A stretch of DNA of 64,000 bases from positions 1-64,000 of the forward strand of contig JABFRB010000005.1 of NCBI GenBank assembly GCA_013141385.1, given 5' to 3'. Shown here piece after piece: positions 34,334-43,570 of the stretch (the first letter of the stretch is position 1; every line of letters begins with the position of its first letter). The DNA comes from Bacteroidales bacterium. GTDB lineage: Bacteria > Bacteroidota > Bacteroidia > Bacteroidales > Tenuifilaceae. Below the pieces are notes generated by a model, which was not told where the DNA came from, ran no database searches, and saw nothing but the letters and a program-made list of their open reading frames with translations. Made by a program: the position numbers and the translations under genes.

Positions 34334-35467
34334 TTGACTTTCGAAGATTTTAATTTTCATCCTGATATAATTGGTGGCATTAAGACTATGGGGTTTGAAA
34401 AGCCAACCCCTGTTCAGGAACTTGCAATCCCTTTTATACTTCAAGGGAAAGATTTAATTGCGTGTGCCCAAACTGGAACTGGGAAAACAGCTGCTTTTGT
34501 TCTTCCAATTTTAAATAAGCTTGCATTATTACCAGTCAAGCTAAACTACATTAATACTCTTGTAATTGTTCCAACTCGTGAGTTGGCTCTACAAATTGAC
34601 CAACAGGTAGAGGGTTTTGCCTATTTTTCACCAGCCAGTTCAATTGCAGTTTATGGTGGAAACGATAGTGGTAACTGGGATCGCCAAAGGGCTGCCATTG
34701 AAAGTGGCGTTGATTTCTTGATTGCAACCCCTGGAAGACTTATCCAACATCTTCAAATGGGGTATGTATCACTTGATCGTGTTGAACATTTCATTCTTGA
34801 TGAGGCCGATAGGATGCTCGACATGGGGTTCTATGAGGATATTATGGCAATTGTTGAGAAACTTCCTAAGAAGAGGCAAACGCTTTTATTCTCGGCAACC
34901 ATGCCTGAAAATATTAGGAAACTTTCAAAAGTTATACTTAACAACCCCAAAGAGATTAGCTTATCAATCTCCAAACCAGCAGATAACATACTACAAGCAG
35001 CCTATTTTGCAGAGGATCAACAAAAACTATCGCTACTTACATCATTGGTTGAGGGGAAAAGCAATATTCAAAGTGCTTTAGTATTTGCCTCAACTAAATC
35101 GGAGGTTAGAGATATTGAAAAGAAATTAATTAAAGATAATGCTAGTGCTCGGGCTATTCATTCCGATTTAGATCAACAAGCCCGTGAAGAGGTATTGAGA
35201 GATTTTAAAAACAGAAAGTTCCAAATTCTTGTTGCTACAGATATTATATCAAGAGGTATTGATATTGAGGATATTGACCTAGTTGTAAACTACGATGTTC
35301 CGCGCGATCCAGAGGATTATGTTCATCGCATTGGTCGTACAGCTCGGGCTCAATCCGATGGGGTTGCCCTCACATTTATTAATAAGAAACAACGGAAATC
35401 ATTCGAGAAGATTGAACACTTCCTAGGCACAAAAATCTATAAAATACCCATACCTAAAGATTTATAG
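34334..35467 (+). CDS. DEAD-box RNA helicase (RhlE-like)
   Basis: A 377-aa ATP-dependent RNA helicase. The motifs are complete: Q motif (F...P-T-P-V-Q), motif I A-Q-T-G-T-G-K-T, Ia P-T-R-E-L, Ib T-P-G-R, motif II D-E-A-D, motif III S-A-T, motif V A-T-D-I-I-S-R-G-I-D and motif VI H-R-I-G-R-T-A-R. It lacks the long basic C-terminal tail that many RhlE proteins carry and ends right after the second RecA lobe. Translation must start at TTG (34334), since the next in-frame ATG is beyond the Q-motif phenylalanine. Role: RNA remodelling or ribosome assembly. Confidence 0.92.
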   Translation: MTFEDFNFHPDIIGGIKTMGFEKPTPVQELAIPFILQGKDLIACAQTGTGKTAAFVLPILNKLALLPVKLNYINTLVIVPTRELALQIDQQVEGFAYFSPASSIAVYGGNDSGNWDRQRAAIESGVDFLIATPGRLIQHLQMGYVSLDRVEHFILDEADRMLDMGFYEDIMAIVEKLPKKRQTLLFSATMPENIRKLSKVILNNPKEISLSISKPADNILQAAYFAEDQQKLSLLTSLVEGKSNIQSALVFASTKSEVRDIEKKLIKDNASARAIHSDLDQQAREEVLRDFKNRKFQILVATDIISRGIDIEDIDLVVNYDVPRDPEDYVHRIGRTARAQSDGVALTFINKKQRKSFEKIEHFLGTKIYKIPIPKDL

Positions 35468-35472
35468 AAGGA

Positions 35473-36474
35473 CTACTCCTTTGCCTTTTGCAGAATTGCA
35501 TCCTCAATTACCAAACTGAATATCTCGTCCATATCTTTACCAAATGCAGATACCTGTTGAGGAACTATACTTGCCTCGCTCATTCCTGGTACAGTATTAA
35601 TTTCCAAAAAATAGAGTTTATCATCGCTATAGATATAATCAATTCTAACAATCCCTCTACAATCTAATCTATCATAAATTTTTGATGATAAATGTTGAAT
35701 TCTTTCAGATAGTTCCGGGTTAATATCTGCTGGAGTTATCTCAGATGATTCGTTGAGGTACTTTGCATTATAGTCAAAAAACTCGTTTTTGGATAAAATC
35801 TCTGTTACAGGGAAAATATACTCTTTTTCAGATGTTTTAACCAATCCACAAGTTAATTCACGACCTGCAATAAACTCTTCGATTAATACAGTCTTATCCT
35901 CTTTTAAAGCGGTTGTTACAGCACGAGCAATATCTTCTTCAGTTTTAACCTTACTTACACCGTAACTACTACCACTTTCATTAGGTTTTACAAAAACTGG
36001 AAGGCCAAGTTGCACAGCTAGTATCTCGGGATCTACAACCTGTCCTTTACGGATTAACACACCCTTGGCCAAATCAACCCCTGTATCCTTAACCAACTCT
36101 TTACAAAAATATTTATTAAAGGTTACAGAGGTATTCATTACACCTCCCGTAGTGTAAGGAATGTCAAGCATTTCAAAATATCCTTGCAAGAGACCATTTT
36201 CGCCAGGTGTTCCATGTATAGCGATTAAAGCACAATCAAAAGTAATTTTATCGCTATTTATGGTTACGCTAAAATCGTCCTTAGATATTTCGAAATCTCC
36301 GAATTCAGGGTGTTTCAGAGTCCAATTAACACCCTTAACAAGTATTGTGTAAACGTTATAATTTGTTTCACTTAGCCATTGAGTGATTTGTGCTGCGCTT
36401 TTCAGCGATATTCCTTCCTCTGATGAGTTACCTCCTGCAAGAATTGCTATATTTTTATGTTTGCTCATAGTCAT
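35473..36474 (-). CDS. ddl: D-alanine--D-alanine ligase
   Basis: A 333-aa ATP-grasp enzyme making D-Ala-D-Ala for the peptidoglycan stem peptide. It shows the N-terminal L-A-G-G-N-S-S-E-E loop, H-G-T-P-G-E-N-G, the ATP-grasp lid V-K-P-N-E-S-G-S-S-Y-G-V and the metal-binding E-I-N-T-V-P-G-M-S-E near the end. It is the last gene of a minus-strand run PASTA protein - T9SS protein - rluD - ddl, 100 bp after rluD. The start could be Met1 or Met3, 6 bp apart. Confidence 0.95.
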   Translation of the reverse strand: MTMSKHKNIAILAGGNSSEEGISLKSAAQITQWLSETNYNVYTILVKGVNWTLKHPEFGDFEISKDDFSVTINSDKITFDCALIAIHGTPGENGLLQGYFEMLDIPYTTGGVMNTSVTFNKYFCKELVKDTGVDLAKGVLIRKGQVVDPEILAVQLGLPVFVKPNESGSSYGVSKVKTEEDIARAVTTALKEDKTVLIEEFIAGRELTCGLVKTSEKEYIFPVTEILSKNEFFDYNAKYLNESSEITPADINPELSERIQHLSSKIYDRLDCRGIVRIDYIYSDDKLYFLEINTVPGMSEASIVPQQVSAFGKDMDEIFSLVIEDAILQKAKE

Positions 36475-36574
36475 GCCTATTTCAAAAGAATATCAAAGAT
36501 ACTGAAAAGAGTTAAATTTTAGAAGTAAAAAATGTTTGAGAATTGGTACTATGAAATCTGTAGATACTATTTTA

Positions 36575-37648
36575 CTATTCCACAATTTCTCTGCCAGCAA
36601 CGTAGTTCCGCCATTTTTCAATAACGTTTTTCATATCGGCAGGTAATTCAGATTCAAAATACATTTCTTTGCCTGATGTAGGATGTTTAAAACCCAAGGA
36701 TTTAGCATGAAGCGCATGTCTGGGACAAAGTGCGAAGCAATTATCAACAAATTGTCGGTATTTAGTAAACACTGTTCCCTTAACAATAATATTTCCACCA
36801 TATCGATCATCATTAAACACTGGGTGGCGAACATACTCAAAATGAGCCCTTATCTGATGAGTTCTACCTGTTTCGAGTTTACACTCTACAAGGTTCACAT
36901 AACCTAAGCGTTCCACTACTTTCCAATGAGTTACGGCATGTTTACCTTGATCTCCTTCGGGGAAAACTTGCATTTTTTTCCTATCACGAATACTACGACC
37001 GATATGGCCTGTAATAGTTCCCTCATCGGCATCCAAATTGCCCCATACCAAAGTAATATACTGGCGCGATGATGTTCGATCAAAGAATTGCTTAGCCAAT
37101 CGGTTCATGGCAATTTCGCTTTTAGCAATCACCAAAATCCCGCTTGTGTTCTTATCAATTCTGTGAACCAAACCCGGGCGAACTTCTCCAGAACTAAAAA
37201 GTGGAACATCTTTTAGATGGTACATTAATGCGTTTACCAATGTTCCCGAAAAATTTCCATGCGCTGGGTGCACAACCATCCCTGGTTCTTTATCAACGAC
37301 TATTAGGTCATCGTCCTCAAAGAGAATATTTAAGGGTATATTCTCTGGCTTGATATCCGTATCCCTAGGCGGATAAGCCATCACGATAGAAATGGAATCA
37401 AACGGCTTGACTTTATAGGATGATTTCACAGCCTTTCCATTGACTAGGATATTATCAGCATCAGCGGCTGCTTGAATTCTATTCCTCGATATTTGATGAA
37501 TTTTGCCGGTTAGAAATTTGTCTATCCTAAGCATTGCCTGACCTGGGTCAACATCAAAATGGAAATGTTCGAATAATTCCGATTGCTCCTCCGAGGCTTC
37601 ATCGAGCTCATCGTCAGGATCGGTAAGTGAATCTTTAGGGTTGATCAT
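36575..37648 (-). CDS. rluD: RluD-like 23S rRNA pseudouridine synthase
   Basis: A 357-aa enzyme that converts uridines in large-subunit rRNA to pseudouridine. An S4 RNA-binding domain (about 38-95, L-R-I-D-K-F-L-T) precedes the catalytic domain with H-R-I-D165-K-N-T-S-G-I-L, where Asp165 is the nucleophile, and G-R-T-H-Q-I-R-A-H. The acidic N-terminal 35 residues are an extension. Its ATG overlaps the stop of the T9SS protein gene by 4 bp, so the two are translationally coupled. Confidence 0.93.
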   Translation of the reverse strand: MINPKDSLTDPDDELDEASEEQSELFEHFHFDVDPGQAMLRIDKFLTGKIHQISRNRIQAAADADNILVNGKAVKSSYKVKPFDSISIVMAYPPRDTDIKPENIPLNILFEDDDLIVVDKEPGMVVHPAHGNFSGTLVNALMYHLKDVPLFSSGEVRPGLVHRIDKNTSGILVIAKSEIAMNRLAKQFFDRTSSRQYITLVWGNLDADEGTITGHIGRSIRDRKKMQVFPEGDQGKHAVTHWKVVERLGYVNLVECKLETGRTHQIRAHFEYVRHPVFNDDRYGGNIIVKGTVFTKYRQFVDNCFALCPRHALHAKSLGFKHPTSGKEMYFESELPADMKNVIEKWRNYVAGREIVE

Positions 37649-39597
37649 TTTATGATTACCAACTTTTTAGTGGTTGTAGTTCTGTTGTGAAATGTTAGCT
37701 GGAACATGTAAATTCCAGTGGAAAGATTTCCTAAATCGACACTATTGCTTTGATACAATTTACTTATAACAACTTGTCCTGAAAGGTTAAAAACCCTTAT
37801 CAATTCGGGTTTAGCGTCCTCATCAATATTCAGATTTATAAAATTCGATGCTGGATTTGGGTAAATAGTAAAATCAGCGGGAGTTGTTAGTTTTTCAACT
37901 ATAGTAGGATTATGGGTAAGATTACCGAATACAGGTCGAATCATAAGAGACCCCTCGAATTGTGATTTCGTCCATTCTCCAGTAAGATTGTAGTAAAGTT
38001 TATCGTTATGAACATTATTTAAATCAAAACCCACGTTGAGCATATCAGTAGAAGTATTTACCCATCCCACCCAAAAATCACCTCCAATTTTCAATGGTTT
38101 ATCCACTGCATAGAGAATAAACTTATTCAAGCCATTCTTATAAATGGGTTTTAATCCTATTTTCTGATACAGAGTATCACCAGGTTTGCCATTTAAATCC
38201 TTCCATACCGTTAGTTTAAAAGAAACCTGTTCAGGATAGTAATGAAGCAATGTATCAGCGTGTATACGGTTAAAATAAATCCAAACTCCTTTTAGAGAAT
38301 CTTCGACGTAAGAGTAAAATTTCTGTGCTACCATTCCTGTCTGACTACCCTCACCGTAAATCCCATAACCATTCTCAGCAGAACCATCATCGTAGGCGTA
38401 GTAGTTGAGAAATTGTTGGGTATACCTAGTTGTATCGTTCCACCGAAGGTATCTTGTGCTATCATCAAGATCGGTTACAAGAAAACTCTCCATCGTATAT
38501 TTAGCTGAATCCTCCCAATTTGATGAAAAAGGGTATTCAAATTCTCGAGAATGGTAAAATGTTTCCAAAAAGGTTATATTGTCTGCACCTCCTGAGAAAA
38601 GGAAGGGAACGCTCGGTTCAGATTGATCGGTAATAATATATTTTCGAGTTACGTTCCATGTCTCTTGACCAAGATTTTTATAAGTAATATCGAAAGTTAA
38701 TGGATTTGCCAACTCAGATTGTTTGGCTACACCATTAAAATGTTTCCAGGGAATTGATTCGTAATTCTTTAGTAATGATTTTAAAGGTTTACTAAATGAA
38801 ATATCTCTAAGTAAAGTATCAGCATTTGAACGATTTTTGTTGATATATACTAAATCGATATGCCAATGATCGCCATTACCCCTTAAGCTGGGTATTTGAA
38901 TATTCAAGGGTAAAGATGCATAGTTCACAAATCTCAGCCGGAATCCTGTCTTTAGGAAGCGAACATCCTTAATAGGGATCATCACATTAAAAAAATGATT
39001 CGAGATATCGATCGCTTTTTGAGCAACCACTTTTTTATATAGTTGATGCTTTTCATGTACAATATTATTCGTAAAATCCGCTGAAACCGACCAAGCACGA
39101 ATCCATTTATTATCTTGATTCGACAGGAATTCAACTACAAGTGAATCATTTGGTTGTGGTGCCTTCCCTAACCCTTTTGGTTGGTATTGAAACGAAAAAT
39201 ATATGCTGTCACTTTCTGGAAAATTTAGATCAATGGGTTGTGATGATAGAGTGTCTGCAATCTGCGAAGTTGTTGAAAGGTACTTGTAAAGTTCGCCTTT
39301 CTGATTTATTGCATCAAACGTAGCAACTCCGATAGTCGGAGGGTTAATGGGATAGGTTTGATTTATAAACACATATGAATTTGTCCACTTATCCGGATCA
39401 GGGTAATCTAATCCTTTCGAAAAATCATCAAAGAAAGGTACAGTTAGCAACGAACTTGACTTGACTTTAGCTTTTATTTTAGTAACCTTAACATCCTTAA
39501 TGGGTAGTGTTTGCAGATCTAATAGCATTTCCTGTCCATAAGAATTTACAGATTGTCCAATTAATAGAATCAAAAAAAGTAAAAAGCCTGTTCTCAT
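37645..39597 (-). CDS. Secreted protein with T9SS type A sorting domain
   Basis: A 650-aa exported protein. A Sec signal peptide (1-21, ending Y-G-Q) leads into a large beta-rich ectodomain with no recognised enzyme motif. The last 75 residues form a Por secretion-system C-terminal sorting domain: I-Y-P-N-P-A-S-N-F-I-N-L, then V-F-N-L-S-G-Q-V-V and L-S-T-G-I-Y-M-F-Q, ending K-K-L-V-I-I-K. The protein should therefore cross the outer membrane by the type IX system and be anchored or released at the surface. The gene overlaps both its neighbours by 4 bp. Confidence 0.88.
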   Translation of the reverse strand: MRTGFLLFLILLIGQSVNSYGQEMLLDLQTLPIKDVKVTKIKAKVKSSSLLTVPFFDDFSKGLDYPDPDKWTNSYVFINQTYPINPPTIGVATFDAINQKGELYKYLSTTSQIADTLSSQPIDLNFPESDSIYFSFQYQPKGLGKAPQPNDSLVVEFLSNQDNKWIRAWSVSADFTNNIVHEKHQLYKKVVAQKAIDISNHFFNVMIPIKDVRFLKTGFRLRFVNYASLPLNIQIPSLRGNGDHWHIDLVYINKNRSNADTLLRDISFSKPLKSLLKNYESIPWKHFNGVAKQSELANPLTFDITYKNLGQETWNVTRKYIITDQSEPSVPFLFSGGADNITFLETFYHSREFEYPFSSNWEDSAKYTMESFLVTDLDDSTRYLRWNDTTRYTQQFLNYYAYDDGSAENGYGIYGEGSQTGMVAQKFYSYVEDSLKGVWIYFNRIHADTLLHYYPEQVSFKLTVWKDLNGKPGDTLYQKIGLKPIYKNGLNKFILYAVDKPLKIGGDFWVGWVNTSTDMLNVGFDLNNVHNDKLYYNLTGEWTKSQFEGSLMIRPVFGNLTHNPTIVEKLTTPADFTIYPNPASNFINLNIDEDAKPELIRVFNLSGQVVISKLYQSNSVDLGNLSTGIYMFQLTFHNRTTTTKKLVIIK

Positions 39598-40472
39598 TCA
39601 ACTATATCATCAATTTTTGTAGTATCAATCTTTATATATGATGAATCAAGTCCCAACTCTGCCTTAATCTTTGGAACTCTTGACTCATTTAGAGTTAACC
39701 AGATATCAACCCTTGCGCCAAAGCTAATAGAATTTGATTCCTCAGAGTATGCAGGGTACTGACTATACACCATTGCATTCAACGTGTCCTTGTAGTCTTT
39801 TATTGTTTCATCGTACCTAACCTGACCTAAATTTAAGGAAGCATCAATTAATCTACTTCTCGATTCACTCTGATTAAGACCTATTAGCAAGGGAAGTCCT
39901 CCTTTTTCGTTTTGCATACCCCTACCCAAAACCAAATCTATCCTCGAACCTTTAGGAATCATAGTGCCGGGTTCAAGGAATTTTCCTTTGAATTTTTGTT
40001 CAAGAATATTGTTCACTGCAATATCTGGAACAAAAACTAAATTGCCAACTATAAGTCCTTGTTGGTCAAGAATTCCTTTTGCTTGACGAAGTGTAACACC
40101 AACAATATTAGGCATCTCAACCTTCTTAGGATTGCGAGCATTAATGGTAAGAAGTACTCGGCGATTCTGCTTTACTTTGGTACCTGCAATTGGGATCTGG
40201 TCAACAACCGTTCCTGGTTTACGTGTTAGAATATAAACCGAATCGGCTATCTCCGCCCTTAACTTATACTTTTTAGCCAGTTTAACCACTTCGTTGTGTT
40301 TCAACCCGCTAAAACTTGGAACAGGATAACTTTGTCCATGACGAGTGAAAATGAATAAAAAAATAAAAAACAGAAGGACCGAGCCAATCATAAAACCTAA
40401 AGGGTATAGAACGGTTTGAACGTTATAGTTTGAGTATACCCTTTTAATTATCTTTTTAAAATACTCCAACAT
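39594..40472 (-). CDS. PASTA-domain membrane protein
   Basis: A 292-aa protein with one N-terminal transmembrane helix (about 22-43) and three PASTA domains outside: residues about 47-112 (P-S-F-S-G-L...V-D-Q-I-P-I-A-G-T-K-V), 115-187 (M-P-N-I-V-G-V-T-L-R-Q-A) and 190-262 (L-P-L-L-I-G-L-N-Q-S-E-S). PASTA domains bind peptidoglycan or beta-lactam-like ligands. Here no kinase or transpeptidase domain is attached, as is usual for the stand-alone Bacteroidota form found beside rluD and ddl. First gene of the operon. Confidence 0.88.
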   Translation of the reverse strand: MLEYFKKIIKRVYSNYNVQTVLYPLGFMIGSVLLFFIFLFIFTRHGQSYPVPSFSGLKHNEVVKLAKKYKLRAEIADSVYILTRKPGTVVDQIPIAGTKVKQNRRVLLTINARNPKKVEMPNIVGVTLRQAKGILDQQGLIVGNLVFVPDIAVNNILEQKFKGKFLEPGTMIPKGSRIDLVLGRGMQNEKGGLPLLIGLNQSESRSRLIDASLNLGQVRYDETIKDYKDTLNAMVYSQYPAYSEESNSISFGARVDIWLTLNESRVPKIKAELGLDSSYIKIDTTKIDDIVE

Positions 40473-40582
40473 GACTGAACTTAACTTATTTCAAGCAATA
40501 AAACTTAAGAAAACTGATTAAATAATCTATGACAAAATTATAATTATATGCCTAAATAACTATGCTATTACGCATTTTGGTA

Positions 40583-41719
40583 TTAATAGTACTTAATAAT
40601 ATTGTAAAGAGAATCTCTTTCAACAGGAGTTTTACCCGAATTTTTTATAATATCAGTAAGCATTTCAACGGTCATAGAGGGTTTTTGATCCTCTGCTCCT
40701 GCCATTGAGTAAATCTTTGTTGTATCATCAATTGTTCCATCAATATCATCAACCCCAAAAGAGATTGCTAACTTTGTATTTTGCTTCCCCAGCATTGGCC
40801 AATAGGCCTTAATGTGGTTGATATTATCGAAGAATATTCTAGAAACTGCAAAATTTCTTAAATCTTCAACCGTTTCTACCTCTCCAAGATAACCTAGTTT
40901 GTTATGTTGCGCCCTAAACTTTAAAGGAATAAAGCAGTTAAAACCTCCGGTTCTATCTTGAAGATTCCGAATAGCATACATGTGCTCAGCACGGTGCTTA
41001 TAACTTTCGATATGCCCATAGAGCATTGTCGCATTCGAGGGCACTCCTTCTAAATGTGCAGCCTCATGAACCTCAAGCCATTGCCGGCCTGTAGCTTTAT
41101 CGGAACATATTTTTTCGCGAACTTCGGGATCAAATATTTCAGCACCTCCTCCTGGAATGGAATCCAATCCATACCCTTTTAATTTCTTCATTCCTTCTCG
41201 ATGGCTGAGATTTGCTTTTTTTATAACATACTCCAATTCAATTGCAGAAAAGGCTTTTACGTGCACATTGGGCAGCACTTTCTTGATGCTCTTAATTATT
41301 TTTCCATAGTAGCCAATATCCCATTTAGGATGAACACCCCCAACAACATGTACTTCGGTAATGCTTTTTCCTTCATAGCTTTCGGCAAGTTTTGCAATTT
41401 CATTTAGTGTCATCTCCCAACTCTCAGGATCACTTGCCGCTTTGTGGTATGAACAGAATTTACAATTGTAGATACATGTATTTGTTGGCTCGATATGAAA
41501 ATTCTTATTAAAGTAGACGTGATTTCCATTTTTTATATCACGAACATAATTTGCTAACATACTTAATAAACCCAAATCAGCATTTTCATAAAGCTGAACA
41601 GTTTCGGAAATGGTTATTCGTCCTCCTTTTAATATTTTGCTCGATATTGAAGCTAATGGTTCAACGAACTTATTCTTTTTTATAAAAGCACTTAAATCTA
41701 AGTTTCTATGAGGATCCAT
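40583..41719 (-). CDS. mqnE: Aminofutalosine synthase MqnE
   Basis: A 378-aa radical SAM enzyme of the futalosine pathway for menaquinone. MqnE joins 3-[(1-carboxyvinyl)oxy]benzoate with S-adenosylmethionine to give aminofutalosine. The cluster motif is C82-x3-C86-x2-C89 in N-T-C-I-Y-N-C-K-F-C. E-V-H-V-V-G-G-V-H-P and G-G-G-A-E-I-F are typical of the MqnE/MqnC/CofH group, and the overall pattern suits MqnE best. It is the only menaquinone gene in the window, so other steps must be elsewhere. Confidence 0.88.
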   Translation of the reverse strand: MDPHRNLDLSAFIKKNKFVEPLASISSKILKGGRITISETVQLYENADLGLLSMLANYVRDIKNGNHVYFNKNFHIEPTNTCIYNCKFCSYHKAASDPESWEMTLNEIAKLAESYEGKSITEVHVVGGVHPKWDIGYYGKIIKSIKKVLPNVHVKAFSAIELEYVIKKANLSHREGMKKLKGYGLDSIPGGGAEIFDPEVREKICSDKATGRQWLEVHEAAHLEGVPSNATMLYGHIESYKHRAEHMYAIRNLQDRTGGFNCFIPLKFRAQHNKLGYLGEVETVEDLRNFAVSRIFFDNINHIKAYWPMLGKQNTKLAISFGVDDIDGTIDDTTKIYSMAGAEDQKPSMTVEMLTDIIKNSGKTPVERDSLYNIIKYY

Positions 41720-41834
41720 TCTCTAACTATTTTTAATAGGAATACAAAAGTAGCCAAGATTTGTTCTGGAAAAGATAAAATAGTAGTAAAAGGTAAATTC
41801 TTTTTTATAGTGGAGTGAATTTGCAATAAAATAA

Positions 41835-41862
41835 AAAGGCAGGTCACAACCTGCCTTTCAAA
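41835..41862 (-). terminator. rpmH: Intrinsic terminator of rpmH
   Basis: AAAGGCAGGT pairs with ACCTGCCTTT across a 4-nt loop; on the minus strand TTTTTATTTTATT follows. It lies about 20 bp beyond the rpmH stop. Confidence 0.85.
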
Positions 41863-41879
41863 TGTTTTCCTATATGGTA

Positions 41880-42038
41880 TTACCTTTTGTGACTTGGTTC
41901 GTCAGAAACAGTAAGTCTCTTTCTTCCTTTAGCACGACGAGCGGCCAACACTCTTCTTCCATTTGGGGTTGCCATACGCTCGCGGAAACCATGTTTATTT
42001 TTCCTCTTTCTGTTTGAGGGTTGGAACGTTCTTTTCAT
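41880..42038 (-). CDS. rpmH: 50S ribosomal protein L34
   Basis: A 52-aa basic protein. Read on the minus strand it starts [22 protein letters not shown] and continues [19 protein letters not shown], a textbook L34. The C-terminal extension ([10 protein letters not shown]) is typical of Bacteroidota. The gene is followed by its own terminator. The usual rnpA-rpmH-dnaA context is absent on this side. Confidence 0.97.
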   Translation of the reverse strand: MKRTFQPSNRKRKNKHGFRERMATPNGRRVLAARRAKGRKRLTVSDEPSHKR

Positions 42039-42162
42039 TGCTTTATGCTTTTATATTTTTCTACTACTTGTGATTTTCAATACAATAAGTTCATCACCAG
42101 AACTTTTTTTGAGACTGCAAAGATAAACTTTTTTTGAAAGTAAAAAAACATCAATCAAAATT

Positions 42163-42786
42163 CTATTTGCGGGGGACAAATATAATTGATTTTCCTTCAA
42201 AATACTCCTCTTCAAAAAAAAATTCAATATCCCACTTTGTTAAATCCTTTTTAAAAGGGGCAAGTTCTTCCTTTAAATCACCCCCCTTTAACGCTATAAT
42301 TCCATTAGGAAGTTGATTTAAACCTCCCGGTTTAACAAGTTTCTGAACCCAATTAGCGATTGTTGATAAAGGGGCAACTGCACGGGTAATAACAAAATCG
42401 TATTCGCCATCTAATTCTTCTGCACGAGCTTTTAGAACCTTAACATTAGCTAAACCAAGCGATTGGGCTATTTCATTCGCCACAATAACCTTCTTTCCTA
42501 TAGAGTCAATCAGGGTAAATTTACAGTAAGGGAAAAAAATTGCCAATGGAATTCCAGGAAAACCACCCCCAGTTCCAACATCCAAAATCTTCGTGTTTTT
42601 TGCAAAAGATATAACCTTTGCTATAGCTAGTGAGTGAAGAACATGGTGAATATAAATATTCTCAATATCTTTCCTAGAAATTACATTGATACGTAAATTC
42701 CAATCCCTATACAGTGGTTCAAGTTGCAGTAATTGCTGACGTTGAATGGAATTTAACTCTGGAAAATATTTGATTATTTGATTCAT
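42163..42786 (-). CDS. rsmG: 16S rRNA (guanine-527-N7)-methyltransferase RsmG
   Basis: A 207-aa SAM-dependent methyltransferase for G527 of 16S rRNA. The N-terminal N-L-R-I-N-V-I-S-R-K-D and H-H-V-L-H-S-L are RsmG signatures. Motif I reads L-D-V-G-T-G-G-G-F-P-G-I-P-L, and the R-A-E-E-L plus I-T-R-A-V-A-P-L segments complete the fold. Length is normal. Confidence 0.95.
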   Translation of the reverse strand: MNQIIKYFPELNSIQRQQLLQLEPLYRDWNLRINVISRKDIENIYIHHVLHSLAIAKVISFAKNTKILDVGTGGGFPGIPLAIFFPYCKFTLIDSIGKKVIVANEIAQSLGLANVKVLKARAEELDGEYDFVITRAVAPLSTIANWVQKLVKPGGLNQLPNGIIALKGGDLKEELAPFKKDLTKWDIEFFFEEEYFEGKSIIFVPRK

Positions 42787-42961
42787 GGTTAAACTAATAA
42801 TATCGAAGTAATTTATCTGACTTTTAGAAAAATTGCTATAGTCATGGGATAATTTGCTTTTATTGGTTGTCTAATAATGACTTTTTAGCTAATTTTCTAG
42901 TATTGTTTCAATTAATCAATGATATGGCAACCACTAGATTACAGCAAACAAATTCGGTTAT

Positions 42962-43570
42962 TTAATGACGGGGACTATTTTTAAGAATATTGAAGAGTAG
43001 TTCACGAGCTCTGAACAACTGCGCTTTAACCGTTCCAATAGGAAGACCGAGTTCATCTGCTATCTCCTCATATGAAAACTCGCTAAAGTATCTTAATTCA
43101 ATTAACTTACGATATCTTGGTTTGAGTTTTCCAACAACCTCTTGAATTAGTTTAATATTTTGCTCTTTGATCAGCTGCTCTTCAGGATCGAGGTTACTCG
43201 ATTGTAAATGTGCGGTTGGGGATGAGATAGGGCCCTCCTGATCCTCCGCAGTATTGTCAATGGAAATAAGATTCGCTTTCTTTTTTCGGATAAAGTCGAT
43301 ACAATTATTTGTTGCTATTTTAAATAACCATGTGCTAAAAGCGTAATTTGGAGTGTATTGGTGGATGTTTTTAAATGCTTTTCCGAAAGCCTCAATTGTT
43401 AAATCCTCTGCATCACTCTTATTATTAACCATTTTCAGCAACATAAAGTAAATGGCATCCTTATATCTATCAAGTAATTCAGCGTAGGCCTTTTGATCAC
43501 CTTGAATGGCTTGGTCTACCAATACTAGATCGAATTTGGCTTTTTCTGATAGATTAGAATTTATCTCCAT
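42962..43570 (-). CDS. ECF-type RNA polymerase sigma factor
   Basis: A 202-aa sigma-70 family factor with regions 2 and 4 only. Region 2: D-A-E-D-L-T-I-E-A-F-G-K-A-F and F-S-T-W-L-F-K-I-A-T-N-N-C-I-D-F-I-R (about 55-100). A Ser/Pro-rich linker follows. Region 4 helix-turn-helix: L-R-Y-F-S-E-F-S-Y-E-E-I-A-D-E-L-G-L-P-I-G-T-V-K-A-Q-L-F-R-A-R. No anti-sigma gene is adjacent. Its start overlaps the 3' end of the glycosyltransferase gene by 10 bp, so the two are probably co-transcribed. Confidence 0.92.
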   Translation of the reverse strand: MEINSNLSEKAKFDLVLVDQAIQGDQKAYAELLDRYKDAIYFMLLKMVNNKSDAEDLTIEAFGKAFKNIHQYTPNYAFSTWLFKIATNNCIDFIRKKKANLISIDNTAEDQEGPISSPTAHLQSSNLDPEEQLIKEQNIKLIQEVVGKLKPRYRKLIELRYFSEFSYEEIADELGLPIGTVKAQLFRARELLFNILKNSPRH

